From positions 558,001 through 622,000 of the forward strand of contig WJXW01000003.1 in NCBI GenBank assembly GCA_015832175.1: a stretch of 64,000 nucleotides of DNA, in the 5' to 3' direction. Both the position numbers and the translations under genes were made by a program. Each line of letters opens with the position of its first letter. The stretch's first letter is position 1. Source of the stretch: Paraphaeosphaeria minitans. Lineage: Eukaryota; Ascomycota; Dothideomycetes; Pleosporales; Didymosphaeriaceae. Below, in pieces: positions 22,801 to 34,954 of the stretch. Under the pieces are notes generated by a model, which saw only the letters and a program-made list of their open reading frames with translations, was not told the DNA's origin and searched no databases.

Positions 22801-25638
22801 TCTCTTAGATCTATTATTATAGATATCTTAGCTTAAGATAATTAATCTTATAACTCTATAATATTTAGTAGTAGATATTAGTTCTTTATTATTATATTGT
22901 TAAGTTATTAGTAGTTAAAGTATAGTCTATCTAATCCATCCTTTTTCTTAATAAATATAAAAGGGCTTACTACTAGTAACTTTAATAGTTATATATATCC
23001 TTTCTTAAAGTTTATCTTAATAAAATTACGTTTTTTAAGGAGTTCTTCTCCTATCTTACTATATAGTGGTCTAAAGGGTGGCATCTTCCTTTCTTCTAGG
23101 TCTATTGTAAGATCCTAGGGTTAATATTCTAGTAGGTTTGCTTTTTCTTCCTTTTCTATAAATATATGTGTCTATTTCCTGTACTCTCTTAGTAAGGTAA
23201 GGGGTGTGCTATTGTCCTCTTTCTTATACTTCTTAATCTAGTAGTTTCTACTAGCGTCTACTAAGGTGTATTTCTGTTTTTTAACTATTTATCGCGGTAT
23301 TATGTTATTAATAACTCCCTTATCTACTATTATTTTTAGTTAATGCGTAGGCTTTACTTATAATACACAATTATAGTGTTTAAATAATATTTTCTTTATA
23401 CCCTAGTTAATTTGTAGGTTGTGTATTATTAACTAAAGTAATCCTAAAACTAACTTATACTTAGATCCTAGTAAGACATCTAAGGTAAGTTCCTCTTTAT
23501 ATTCTTAGACTATTATTATAGTAGTGACCTCCTAGTATATTTAAGGTGTCTTAGGTATTAGGGATCTATTCGCGATATAAATAATATAGGGTACTTCTTT
23601 CTCTAATATTATAAGTCCTGCTTATCTTACTATCTAATAAGATATAAAGTTCCTTCCTACTCTTAAGTCTATAAGAGCTTAAGCCTATATTCCTTTAAGC
23701 TGTACTAGTAGCTTAACTAATACTATGCTTACTATAGTATTTAATTTAATAAAGGCGTTTTCTTGTCTAAGTTTAGGCCTAAAAAAGACATCTGTTTATA
23801 TAGGTTATAGTTAAGTTCTAGTGCCTAGTATACGTTTCTAAGTATCCGCTTCTATTGTTATTCTTAAGTACGTAGCTTATATAGATTGTCTTCTTCTTCT
23901 TCCTATAAGGATATTCTTTTGTTTTTCCTCTTATAGTCTTTACTATTCCTATGTACTAGTTAAATTAGTAGTTCTATTATTACTTCTTATGTAGGGCAGT
24001 TTGTAAAGCTGTCTAAATATTTAGCTATATAGTAGTATTTACAGTCTTAGTTTAGACACGTGTACTAGTATAGTTATATATAGTCTCTATTAATAAGTAT
24101 ATTATAGCATTTGTTGCCCTTTAGCGTGAGATAAGGAAAGTATTTTACTTATTATTTATTCTAGAGGTATTTGTTGTAAGCTGTAATAGGGTAGTCTATT
24201 TATATCTATCTACAGCGCAGTTTCCTTTTAGGTTATTTCTTATTCTCCTCTTTCTCTGCCTTATATTATATATATGTTGGTTCTTCGCAATGCGTCTATA
24301 TATAGAATTAGTGTGTAGGATTTTAGTGGTCTAGGTAGTACTTTAGTACGTAGTCTAACTTCTTATTTTTATAGGGTTGTATTCCTTTTAGTGCCTAGTA
24401 GGGTTCTATATAGTCCTAAACATTTAGTTTATACTTAGGTAACATAGGGTTGTCTTCCTCCCGCCTACTTTATAGGTAAGAAGTAGAAGATTTTAGTATC
24501 TCTTCTACGTCTTCTGCGTTATAGTATATATTAGAGTTATCTTCTAGATCTTTATATAGTTATAAGTTAGGTAAATCTAATTACTTACTTTGCTCTAGTG
24601 TAATGTGTTAGTAACTAAATAGCGTTGTAATAACTTTCTATTCCTTATTAGGTTCTTAGTCCTTAATAGTTAGTATATTTAACTTAGTTTAATAGACTTT
24701 GTTCTTTAATCTATAGTTCCTGGCTATATAGCCTGGTTTACTACATGTAAAGTATTTACAGGTCTTAGTTATTAGTTATTAACTTCTATTAGAGACGCGT
24801 TTATTAGGCTGCTTAGAGCCTATCCTTCCTTCTTTTCCTTTACCTATATAGTTAAACTAGACATCTTTTATTAGTTTGTATCTCTAGTAGTTCCTTAGCT
24901 ATTGCTTTTAGACAATTCTAATAGGGTTCTTATAAACCACCTTTATAGGTTATCTAAAGCTTATTACCCTAGGGTTTTAGTAGAGCTCCTATTGTAATAA
25001 AAACTATTCTCTATTAATCCTAATAGTTTCTTTATATAGTTCCTTAAGGTTAGTGATTCGCGCACTACTATATAGGAGTTCTTTATATAGTTTCTATTTA
25101 AGTCCTTATTTATATATGTCCTAGAGAGATTTATTGTTCTAGTTAAGCTATATAGCGTATCTACAAAACTTAGCTATATACTTAGCTACTAATTGTTTCT
25201 AAGTTATAGTCTAAATCTTTACTTTTGTAATAGAGTCCTTATTAGTAATCCTAAAAAGTTGTTTAAGGCATTTCTTAAAGTTATTGTAATCTTTAATAAT
25301 GTTAACTGTATTAGCGTACTTATTTACGTAATTATTGTTATTATTATTATAGTCTATTCCTAGGTACTTTTTAAAGTAGGGATAAATCTATAATCCTGTA
25401 TCTCCTCGCATATATATTACTGTAAAGATAACTTTCTTCTTATCTTTAAGGGGTTTGTCTAAGTTAAAGAAGTAGAGGTCTAACTAAAGAATCTAGACAT
25501 TAGTTTAAAATTGTTTACTAAAGTAGAGATTAGGTTTATGCGCCTTACTACTATCTTTTATAGAAGTAATCTTAGCGGCACCTAAAACTATAGAAGAGGT
25601 AGGAGTTTGTAAAGTACTTATATTAAAGGTGTTTAAGA
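19804..25638 (-). pseudogene. G2 gag-pol, RIP-mutated, antisense
   Basis: Antisense counterpart of the G1 coding region, colinear with it: chromodomain/integrase side near 20600-21800, RNase H near 21900-22250, RT near 22400-23000, protease near 23640, zinc knuckle near 24740, gag to about 25600. The core RT motif YIDDILVFSKN is intact. Many other Trp codons are stops. Confidence 0.85.
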
Positions 25639-26094
25639 TGTTAAATCTAAAAGAGTAGCTAGTTCTAAAGGGTTAAAGTTAGTTCTTAGGCAAGAGTACT
25701 TATAGAAGGTAGAAAGTCTTATTAATATAATAGTATCTTATAAAGTGTAATAAGTTAATAATTTAGTCTGCTAGAATCTAAACAATAGATTAATAAATAG
25801 ATTAAATATAAGTATAAGAAGCTTATTCTTGCGTTCTTATATACTAAGTAGTCCTATACTTCCTAGAATCCTATATGTTCTAGAGTCCTATATGTCCTAG
25901 AGTCCTATATATCCTAGAGTTCTGTATAGGCGAGTCCCACGCGTCCTAGAGTTCCTGTATGGGCGAGGCCTATACAGTCCTTAGGACCCTTAGAACCTGT
26001 AACTTATTATCTAACTACTTAGTTAGCTAACTCTAGTAGACTAGTAGTTTAATAAGCTTGCGCCCCGCTGCTTATGCGCGGCTGGATCCTAATA
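25639..26094 (-). repeat. G2 5' LTR
   Basis: 456 nt, exactly one 17-nt U3 unit longer than its partner at 19365-19803. On the minus strand it starts TATTAGGATCC (TG to TA) and ends GATTTAACA. Confidence 0.88.
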
Positions 26095-26099
26095 GAAGG

Positions 26100-28122
26100 C
26101 TACTTCTATAAGCCAAATAATTAGGAAAGGGTAATAGAAATCTATAATAAACTAGAGCCTATAGAGCCTAGTAGAGAAATAGAGCCTAATAAGGAAAATA
26201 ATATTCCTAAGGCTTAACAAGACTCTAGCCCTAAAGTAGTTATAAATAGGAATAAAGAACCAATTCCTAAAACTACTAATATAAGTTGGGAAAACCTGTA
26301 TAAAGAACTAGTAGAAGAAAATATACTAGTTACTAGTATAGAAGAGCCAAAGAACTATAAAGAAGTTCTAACTAATCCTAATAAAGATTTCTACCTAAAA
26401 GCTATAAAATTAGAGGTAGAAAATCTAATACAAAACAAAACTTAGGACCTAGTTATTAAACCTAATAAACTAATTATTAAGGGTAGATGGGTTTTAACTA
26501 GGAAATATCACCTAGACAGCTCTATAAACAAATACAAGGCTAGATACGTAGCTAAAGGATTCCTACAAAAGTATAGAATTAATTATAAAGAAACCTTTAC
26601 TACTACCTCTAAACCTAGTCTTATAAGGCTTCTATTATCCTATTTTTCTAGTTTAAACTGGGAAATTTATACATGGGATATAAAACAGGCTTTTCCTAAC
26701 GCCTATCTAGAGGAAGAAGTCTATCTAGATTTACCTTAAGGTCTAAAAAGCTTTACCCTAGAAAATAGCCCTACAAAACTAGACAAAGATCTAGTTAGTT
26801 CTATAATTAAAAGCCAAAACTATAACCAAGTGTCTCTAAAACTAAATAAGGCACTATATGGCTTAAACCAGGCTGCTAGGTAATGGCAAATTCACCTTAC
26901 AAATATACTAGTAAAACTAGGTTTTAAAAACCTAGTAAGTGAAAATTCTATCTTTGTTCGCTAAGAAAAGCCTATTATATTGGCTACACATGTGGACGAT
27001 ATACTAGTATTCGCCAAAACTATAGACCTAGTTAATAGCCTATATAAGGAACTAACTATTTTATCTACCCTAGAAGTCTCTAATTTAGGAGAGATAAAAG
27101 AATTCCTAGGTGTAGAAATTATAAGAAATAGGGAACTAAATACAATTAACATTTTCCTAACAATCCTTTACAAAGAAAATACTTACAAAGTATAATAAGG
27201 AGGGGAATAAACCAAAAGATCTACCCCTACCTATAGGGCTAAAACTAGTGAAAAATCTAGAAGAACCTAATCTAGAATTAACTAGTTTATACTAACAAGA
27301 GATAGGTAGTCCAATCTATCTAACTATCTATTCTTGGCCAGACCTAGCCTTTTATATAAATTATTTGGCAAGGTTTATGGCAAATCCTAGTCTAGAACAC
27401 TATAAATATCTAGACTATTTATGGAGTTATCTAGTTAAAACACAAGATTATAAACTAGATTTATCTCTAAACTAATCTAAATCCCTAGACTTAATAGGGG
27501 TTAGTGATTCAGATTGGGGGGGTGATTTAGACTCTAGAAAATCTACTATAGGCAACCTATTTCTACTAGATACCTCTAGTAATAGAGTAGCCATATCCTG
27601 GCTATCAAAACTACAAAAAACTGTTGCCCTAAGTAGCGCAGAAGCTGAATATATAGCTTGAAAAGAAGCTACTAAAGAGTCTTTATACCTAAATACTTTT
27701 ATAAAGGAACTATTTAGTTTCCTACCTTTAAAGGAGTATTACAATTTTAACTCCTTAAGCATTATAGAAAGTGATAGCCAATCTGCTTTAGATCTAGCTA
27801 AAAACCCTATTTACTATACTAGAACTAAGCATATAGATATTTCCTATCACTTCCTAAGACAAAACGTGCTAGAGAACAAGATTAAACTAGTTTATATTAA
27901 TACTAGTATTCTTCTAGTAGATATTCTCACAAAGGCTACAAGTAAGCCTAAACTAGAAGCTTTTTATAAAGCTATAGGTTTAAATAAAACCTAAAGAAAA
28001 AATAAGGCTAAAAAGTCCTCTAAATTGTTTTAAAGGGACTAGCTTAAAGAAATTATTTAATCCCTATAATGTCTAAAAAAGGGATATTTATTACCCTAGA
28101 AACCTATTAAAGGTTAAGGGGG
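26100..28122 (+). pseudogene. Copia A reverse transcriptase and RNase H
   Basis: RVT_2-type polymerase. It contains IIKGRWVLTRKYHLDSS, KARYVAKGFLQK, WDIKQAFPNAYLEEEVYLDLP, LNKALYGLNQA and ATHVDDILVFAKTID (catalytic DD at about 26990). RNase H follows with GVSDSDWGGDLDSRKST, TVALSSAEAEYIA and TRTKHIDISYHFLR, ending AFYKAIGLNKT and a stop near 27993. Only a handful of stops interrupt it, each a lost Trp or Gln codon. A short AG-rich tail and polypurine tract lead into the 3' LTR. Confidence 0.9.
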
Positions 28123-28524
28123 TGCGTAAGGACTAAATAACCTTTAAAGGTTCCTAGAGTTACCTTTTCTATATTCTAGAACTTTCTATAATGACGTCAT
28201 AATAACGTCATAGCCCTATGGATACTAGGTAACGTTATAGGTGACGTCATAGGTAACGTTATAGATAGTAGAGAATTACTAAGTAGAATACTCTAGAATC
28301 TCTACTGTATGTATATAAGGAGAGTTACCTTCTACGTATACTCTCTATCCTAGAGAGCAATTCTAAGCCTATACCTAAGGTTTTATTGCTCTATTTAACT
28401 ACGTTCGATCTACCCTCTATTACTCTAGTCTCTACTATTCTAGGTAACTAGTACTAGGGGAGAGAAGGTACTAGAAGGTCTAGAAGGTTACCCTTTATCC
28501 CCTAGCCTCTACCTCCTCTTTACA
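28123..28524 (+). repeat. Copia A 3' LTR
   Basis: About 402 nt ending CTCCTCTTTACA. TGACGTCA sites survive at about 28193 and 28241; a third has become TAACGTCA. It follows a purine tract, as expected for a 3' LTR. The second base pair of the TG start is less clear (TGCGTAAGG). Confidence 0.88.
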
Positions 28525-31500
28525 GTATATAATTATAAAAATTGCATTAAAAGCGCAGCTGCCTTAATTCTTTACTAGTGGGAATCTAGTTATAAAGTCT
28601 AGTAAGACTTCCTTAAAGATATCCTTTAGCGTTAGAAGAGGCAATAGCTAGCTATACTTACTATGCCTTAGAGCTTTACTCCTTTAGTAAATAGTATAAG
28701 TCCTTATATACTTCTAAATATCTTAACCTATAAGAGGCTAATAGTAGGTCCTCTTAATAGCCTTAAGCGTTCTATGTACGCTAAAGTGGCCTACTATATG
28801 TGTGTTATAGTGCTGGAATAAAATCTCTTATCTAATTACTAGTTTATCTAGGATGTATAATCTACTATTATACCTTAGAACTTCTATTTTATTAAGGCGC
28901 TATACTTGCACCTTACTACTACTTTAATTGCTTTTTTTACATTTTAAGCTAGTAATACGCTTAATAGTAAAGGTGTCCCTTTACTAAAGCTACTAAACTT
29001 TAGTAATAAAGTTAGACTCTTTTGTTATAGGTTTACTACTAACTAATACTTTAGCTAGTAAGCGTAGTATATATAGCGTACACACTATAGCACTAGTAGT
29101 AGGGACTTTTATAGCTTTGTAAATATTAGTAATATACGTTTTATATACGCCTAATAAGCTTAGCTTATTTGTGAATCTACTTACTCTACTATGCTTAGTC
29201 CTCCGTAGTATTTTGTTCTGTAGGGTAGGTAATAAACGGGTTAGTAATAGGTTCTTCTATACGTAATCTGCCCTTCTTAATAGTCTATCTACTAGGTTTG
29301 TTTTCCTTAGGCGGTGTTCTACTTTAAAATTAAAAGCTACTAGGTATATCGCCTATTATACTTATTATAGGTTTAGCTTCTATACAGCGCGTATACCACG
29401 TAAGTTATTATAGTTATTTAGCACTTAAATTGTGTGCTACGTGCTATCTAGATAATGTTTCTATTGCTTAAAGTAGTAGATAATAGTAAGGAGCTTAAGG
29501 TTATATACCTTATAATTTAGCTCTGCTGCTTAAAGTTTTTTTAATATAAAAGTAACTAGGTGCCACTTCTAGTCCTTAAATAGCTGCGAAAGGATACTAT
29601 ATATTATAAAAGTAGATGCGTTAGTCTTTAATTAGATTAGTAGCGTAGGGTTAAAGTAGTGTAGAATATGCGCACTTAAGAAGCGCGTTTTAAGCATTTT
29701 AAAAGTATTATTAGCTTTTACTAACTATTAAAACACTTAGTTCTTCTTAAGTAGGTCTAAGACAGAAGCAGTTTCTCGTATATATATCTTAATAAATTAC
29801 CTATAAAAGTTTATAAAGCCTAGAAATAACTAGAGCTCTTAAATGCTAGTTAGCTATAGCTATTTTATAATAGTTATTATGCGCGTAGGATTAGCGCGAA
29901 TTCCTTATATAGTTACAATAAAACTAAGAAAGTAGACTTTGCCAAAGGCAAATATGCACTTAGTTAAATTAATAAAAAGTTTAGCCTTACGTAGTAATTT
30001 AAGCATAGCATAGATAGTGCGCTAATAAAGCGTAAGATCCTTATTATAGGTATAGACTAGTATATTATCTAGGTACATAATGTATATATAATCTAGGTGT
30101 GGTGCTAGTGCTTTATTAATATATACCTAGAAGCTTGTAGGGGTATTAGTTAAGCTAAATAGTATTACTAAGTATTTAAAGTGGCTATAGTAAGTTTAGA
30201 ATATAGTTTTCTACTTATCTCCTACCTAGATCTAAATTCTGTAGTAGGCGTTACAAAGATTAAGGGTTGTATAGTAGTATATACCTAATAGGTGGTTAAG
30301 CGTCTCTCTAACTAAGGGTAGTAGATAACAATCCTTAATAGTAATCGCGTTAAGGCCCTAATAATCTACGTAAAACTATAGTGTACTATCTTTTTTAAGG
30401 GCGAATAGAATTAGTGCTCTAGCTAGGCTAGTGCTATACCTAATCTATCCCTTTTTTAAGGCATCTTCTAGATACTTCTAAAGTACCTTAAGCTCCTGCT
30501 CTAAGAAATTATAGAGTAGTTTATAAAGAGGTTCCTTTCCCTCTATAATAGGGATAGCATAATTAGACTCCTTAAGATTTAGTAGGGTAGACGCTACTTT
30601 TTTATTAAATATATTACTATATTTGCGTAATATATTAAGAATGCGTAGTACCTACGCTGCGCGCGCTTTATTAATACGCGCTAGGTGCTCTAAGCTTATA
30701 CTTATTATCTATAAGACCCCTAGAAGAAACAAATCTAAGCTAGTATACTTTATATTATCTTTAAAGTCCCTTATAGTGACAAGCTATATTAAAGCTATAG
30801 TATAGCCCTAGCGCTAGCTACAGCGTATACTTAGGCAATATAGTAAAAAGACTAAACTATTTACTTCTTTATAACCTACCTTAATGTCTTTAAAGATTAA
30901 CTTATATCTTATACTAAAGAGTAAAGGGTGTAGTACCTCTTCTCTAAGCTTAAACTTAAGCTATAAAAGGCTATAACTAACTACTATTAGGTGCTTATAA
31001 CTTGGGAAGATCTTATTACTTTAGGCTCTATACTTAAGCGAAACCTACACTACGCACCTATAACACAGAAGTTAAGCCTATGTTATGTATTAAAGAAATT
31101 TAAGGATACTACGCTAAACTACTAAATATCTAAAAGTAATAGTAAGGCCTAAGATAAGAAAAGTGTTACCTACTATAAGTGCTATAAAACTAGCTACTAT
31201 ACTAACAAATACAGAGGTAGTAATCCTAACTAGATTTCTATACAAGTAAACTATATAGGAAAAGGCTAAGCCTTACCTATAACCTAGATATAGTAAGGCG
31301 CCTACTAATTTATATCTTACTAGGCATAAAGCGCACGTATAGTGTAGCTAGAGACATAGGCTTAAAGAGAAAACTCTAAATAATTTTTAACCTATAGGCT
31401 AATATTAGCCTAATTAGCTAGATTATTACTGTTAAAATAAATCTAAAGCCTATTAAAGGGGCTAAGCTCCTTAAACTAGAATAGATTAGGGCCTAAAGGT

Positions 31501-32539
31501 AAAGCACCTACGCCTCCTATACACTCTAGGTCCGTATTATAAATAATATAGGGGTAGAGTGTAGGACAAAGACTACTATTTATAGCGTTAATAAGGAAAG
31601 GATCTCTCTCCTACTTAGTAACCCCTTCTTATAAGAAGGCGATATCTACCTTAATTATAGCTTATAAGCATAGCTCTAATTTACCAAGTCTAAAAGTAAG
31701 TTAAATATATACTACTTAAAGTACTTCTAGATAGGTGTTTCTCTCTTAGCTTTAAAGGTGCATTTATAGTGTGTATACTATAGTTCTCTTAGGTTACTTA
31801 TAAGGTACTGCATTACCTAGATAACTTTATCTCTATCCTACACAAATTCTTATAGTAAGAGGCAAAAGGCTACCTTATAAAAATAAAAGAATTTGCAATA
31901 CTCCTTAAGGTTTTTACCTCTATATTTAGTAGGGTCCTTAGGTTAAAGCGCACGCTTAATATATATTACTACGTACACTATAGACGCGTCCCGCTTATAT
32001 ATATTAGTAGATAGGATTTTAATGTTCTTAGTAGTAACTACTACGCTAGGGGTTTAGCTTATACTTTTAAGTTAGGAGATTTTGTCTTCTAAAGTATAAA
32101 GTTAATATATAGCGCAAAGCTTATTACGCTTTTTTTTAGTAACTAGAATACGCTGCTTAAGCGTTAAAAGTAGGCTTAAGTTATATATTACTAGCTCTCC
32201 TCCTATATACTAGGTAAAAGGGTCTTCGCTACCTTTAGGGACTTTAAGTAAGGTCTACTCCCTACTAGTAGCTTATATAACTCTAGGAGCTATCTTTAGA
32301 CTGTTGTAAATAAAGTATTATTATGTAAGGTCTAGTTATAGGTAATAGTACTTACTTTACACTAGGAAAGACAGTAAAAGGATAACTCTAGTAATATTAA
32401 TAGAATAATACTTGTCTTATATAGAGTTAACGTATAGTGTAGGTTTTACGCAGCTAGCTCGCTTAACGCATAGACCCTCTATAAGGCCTTAGCGCTAGAT
32501 ACCACAACACCACAATAATATTATAATCTATCCGTTACA
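28525..32539 (-). mobile_element. Gypsy element G3, antisense, left end missing
   Basis: Antisense gag-pol relic with the reverse transcriptase motif YIMYLDNILVYT at about 30050-30095, where the second catalytic Asp now reads Asn. Integrase and RNase H relics lie to its left (about 28600-29700) and gag relics to its right (about 31000-32250). The 5' LTR is at 32324-32539. No 3' LTR is found at the left end, which abuts the Copia A 3' LTR at 28524, so that end was deleted or removed by recombination. It is a different family from G1/G2. Confidence 0.72.
32324..32539 (-). repeat. G3 LTR
   Basis: 216 nt, homologous to the solo LTR at 8615-8829 but with many more C-to-T and G-to-A changes. The flanking pentamers, TATTA and CCTAG, do not match, as expected if the left side is the element's own interior. 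CCTAG at 32540 would be the right half of the target duplication. Confidence 0.85.
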
Positions 32540-33180
32540 CCTAGGTACTTTTTAAGGTAGGGATAGATTTATAATTCTATATCTCCTTACATATATATTA
32601 CAGCAAAGATAACTTTTTTCTTATTCTTAAGGGGTGTATCTAAGTTAAAGAAGTAGAGGTCTAACTAGAGAATCTAGATGTTAGTTTAAAATTATTTACT
32701 AAAGTAGAGATTAGGTTTATACACTTTACTACTATCCTTTACAGAAGTAATCTTAGTGGCACCTAAAGCTATAGAAGAAGTAGGAGTTTATAAAGTACTT
32801 ATATTAAGGATGTTTAAAATATTAAATTTAAGAGGGTAGCTGGTCTTAAAGGGTTAAAGTTAGTTCTTAGGTAGGAGTACTTACAAACGTAGAAGGTTTT
32901 ATTAATATAATAGTATTTTGTAAAGTGTAATAAGTTAATAATATAGTCTGCTAGAATTTAAATAATAAATTAATAAATAGATTAAATATAAGCATAAAGG
33001 TTTATACTTACGTTTCTATATACTTTAAGCGATTAGTAGACTAATTACTCTAATTAAACTAATTAAGCACTAATTATTTACTTAGTATATTAAGTGCTTA
33101 GTCTAATTAGTTGTCTTAGCGTAACTAGGTCACGTGACCTCCTGTGCTGTGCTACTGTAATAATAACGTAAATATATATA
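32540..33180 (-). mobile_element. G2-family fragment (5' LTR plus start of gag), antisense
   Basis: 32540-32819 matches the first part of G2 gag and its leader (compare 25357-25638), beginning exactly at the CCTAGG where G3 entered. From 32820 an LTR with the family's U5 follows (to about 33020), and then a U3 that differs from G2's but holds a GGTCACGTGACC palindrome like the one in the G1 5' LTR. The right border is not clear. The rest of this copy should lie beyond G3 but is missing at 28525. Confidence 0.65.
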
Positions 33181-34000
33181 AAGATCTTAGGAGGCCTAGC
33201 CTTTAGATCTTAACACTGCGGCGTACGCGCCGCTTTCTAGAATAACTATATATGTGGTCTAAGCGATCGCGCGCTTCGGATTTTAACACCTACCTACTAC
33301 GCATGCTAGCCCTACCACCCTTTATAGTGGGTATACTCGGCACGGTGGTTAGGTTATAGTAGACCCCTATATAGGTTTAAAATATGCTAGAAGCGTAGCA
33401 CCTATAATATTTACCTACTACTAATACTAGGTTTTTTTTTTAAGTTTTTATAATATGGCCCTTTAGGTCTAGATTAAGTTAAATCCCCTTATAATTACTA
33501 AGATAATATAGGCTCCTACTAAACCTAGAAGTTTATTAAAACTTACAAAGACACTATTACTTAGATAAATAGGCGTTTATTTATTTTTATTAGTTTTTTT
33601 TCCTATAAAACCTATAGGCTAGCCTAGTTTTATAACTAGTGTATTATATCTCGCTTTTAAAGTGGGTAATATAAGAGTTATTTTACTTAAACTTTTAGTA
33701 TTTACTTTTACTTTCCTATCTAGCATAGACCTACCCTCTAGGCCTATGCGTAGATAGTGGCTTAGCATAGGCGAGATATAGATATATAAGAACAGGTCCC
33801 CTATAGACCTCTTTTACCTGTATCTTAGGATAGTCTTAACTTATAGATTCTTCCCATTATTTTTACTCTAACAGTGTTAGCCCTATAATGCTATAACTTA
33901 GCCTTACACTATGTATTAAAGGTCTAACAGTACAAGCTCTTTATTTGTTCTCACTTTGTTCATTATCATTATGAGCAATAAGCTTATTCTTTAATTCTTA
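33181..34000. other. Unassigned AT-rich DNA with inverted repeats
   Basis: A GC-rich palindrome (GCGGCG-TACG-CGCCGC, 33218-33233) sits near the left end. CCTACCACC and GGTGGTTAGG arms pair at about 33309-33355. CTATCTAGCATAGACCT and GGCCTATGCGTAGATAG pair at about 33717-33757. Near-mirror TATATCTCGC and GCGAGATATA words lie at about 33645 and 33772. No protein relic was recognised; small DNA transposons are possible. The GC-normal island starts around 33950-34000. Confidence 0.4.
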
Positions 34001-34954
34001 CTTCCTTTGTCATTGATCATGAGCAACAATAGCGTCTGTGTTCGTAACGGGCCACTCGGATATCACCATTAGGCACAAGCCCTGAGAGAATGAAAAAGTT
34101 GGAGTGGTCATGTCAGACGAGTGGTCCCTTGTATAAGGTCCATCAGCGATGCGATGTGTATTACCATGGGTAACTTCCGTGAGCTTCTGCATCGCGAAGA
34201 TGTCGTTGTATTCAGGGACTGCCAGTGGGGAGGGGCCGCTATGACGGTTCGGCAGCTTTCCATTTCATAATACTGTACCTACGATATGGCGGGTCGACCT
34301 ATGCACTCTAGACTGTTGAACGGCAAATCGTCTATCTTGTTATTTTTTATACCGATTTAGCTACCTTCTTTGGGGACGTAACATGCATACATCAGGCCAT
34401 CCTGGCACCGCTGACTGGCTATCTGCGTGTTTAAATGAGATGATAATACAGCCAGTTCTCGCTTCAACAGTCTCACGAACAAAAACAGAGCACAAGAGCA
34501 ACATAGGTGTTGCTCAATGCAATTTCCATGGCTAAGACTGCAGTAGGTAGTAGCACACCTCGACTAGTGCGCCACACTTTCCTGATTAGAGTTCGATCCG
34601 GTGGCACATGAGGTCGGAGCCATGATCGCGGTCCGTCTTCCCGCGCACCTTTCCAGTGTATTGATATACTCAGCATCCCTATATGAAAGGCACGTCCCGT
34701 GCGCTCGGCGGGGAAATCCTGTTCCAAAAGCCGCACATCATTTCGAGAAATTTGTGCCGCCGTTTTCTCGCAAATCATATTCTTTCGTTAGTTCATAACC
34801 CATCCGCATCACGGCTTATGGTCCAGTATAGTTCCCTTCAGTTTTCCGCGCGAAATGCAGACTGCTACAACCAGACCTCAAATGCTTGCATTGAGGGTTT
34901 TGGGTATAGTGATGTGCTCAGGCTCTCATCTACAAAACAGCACTAGTCACTGAT
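34001..34954. other. Gene-free flank of the island (3' of the transcription factor)
   Basis: Base composition is normal and not RIP-like. Short frames (for example 34473-34778 on the minus strand) show no known domain. It presumably contains the 3' UTR of the transcription factor. Confidence 0.45.

Larger units (their letters stand above)
19365..26094 (-). mobile_element. Gypsy (chromodomain type) element G2, antisense, exact target duplication
   Basis: 6,730 bp, flanked by GAAGG at 19360-19364 and 26095-26099. Read on the minus strand: 5' LTR 26094-25639, internal region, purine tract (AGAGGGGGAAGATAA) next to 19803, 3' LTR 19803-19365. The internal region has the same order and motifs as G1, for example AYIDDILVFSKNKLDYTK at about 22590-22650. 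The integrase-to-RT linker of Copia A resumes precisely after the right GAAGG. Trp and Gln codons are widely turned to stops. Confidence 0.93.
8999..28524 (+). mobile_element. Copia-type LTR retrotransposon A, split by two Gypsy insertions
   Basis: The element reads left to right: 5' LTR 8999-9422, primer-binding site, leader, then gag-protease-integrase (17095-19364), then reverse transcriptase and RNase H (26100-27995), a purine-rich tract (AAGGTTAAGGGGG, about 28111-28122) and 3' LTR 28123-28524. It is interrupted by G1 (9753-16366) and G2 (19365-26094). Gene order with integrase before reverse transcriptase is diagnostic of Ty1/Copia. Removing G2 and one GAAGG copy restores the reading frame across the integrase-RT linker. 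Outer flanks (GATAG left, GTATA right) do not match, so the outer target duplication is lost or was never formed. Two further copies of its LTR occur at 44813-45212 and 53283-53364. Confidence 0.9.

Noticed and set aside
8615..32539. A single 24-kb element bounded by the two similar LTRs at 8615 and 32324
   Set aside because: The left LTR has its own perfect CTTAA duplication and is a solo LTR; the right one belongs to the antisense G3 element.
34473..34946. Short frames on both strands downstream of the transcription factor
   Set aside because: They overlap each other on both strands and lack domains, as expected by chance in GC-normal DNA.
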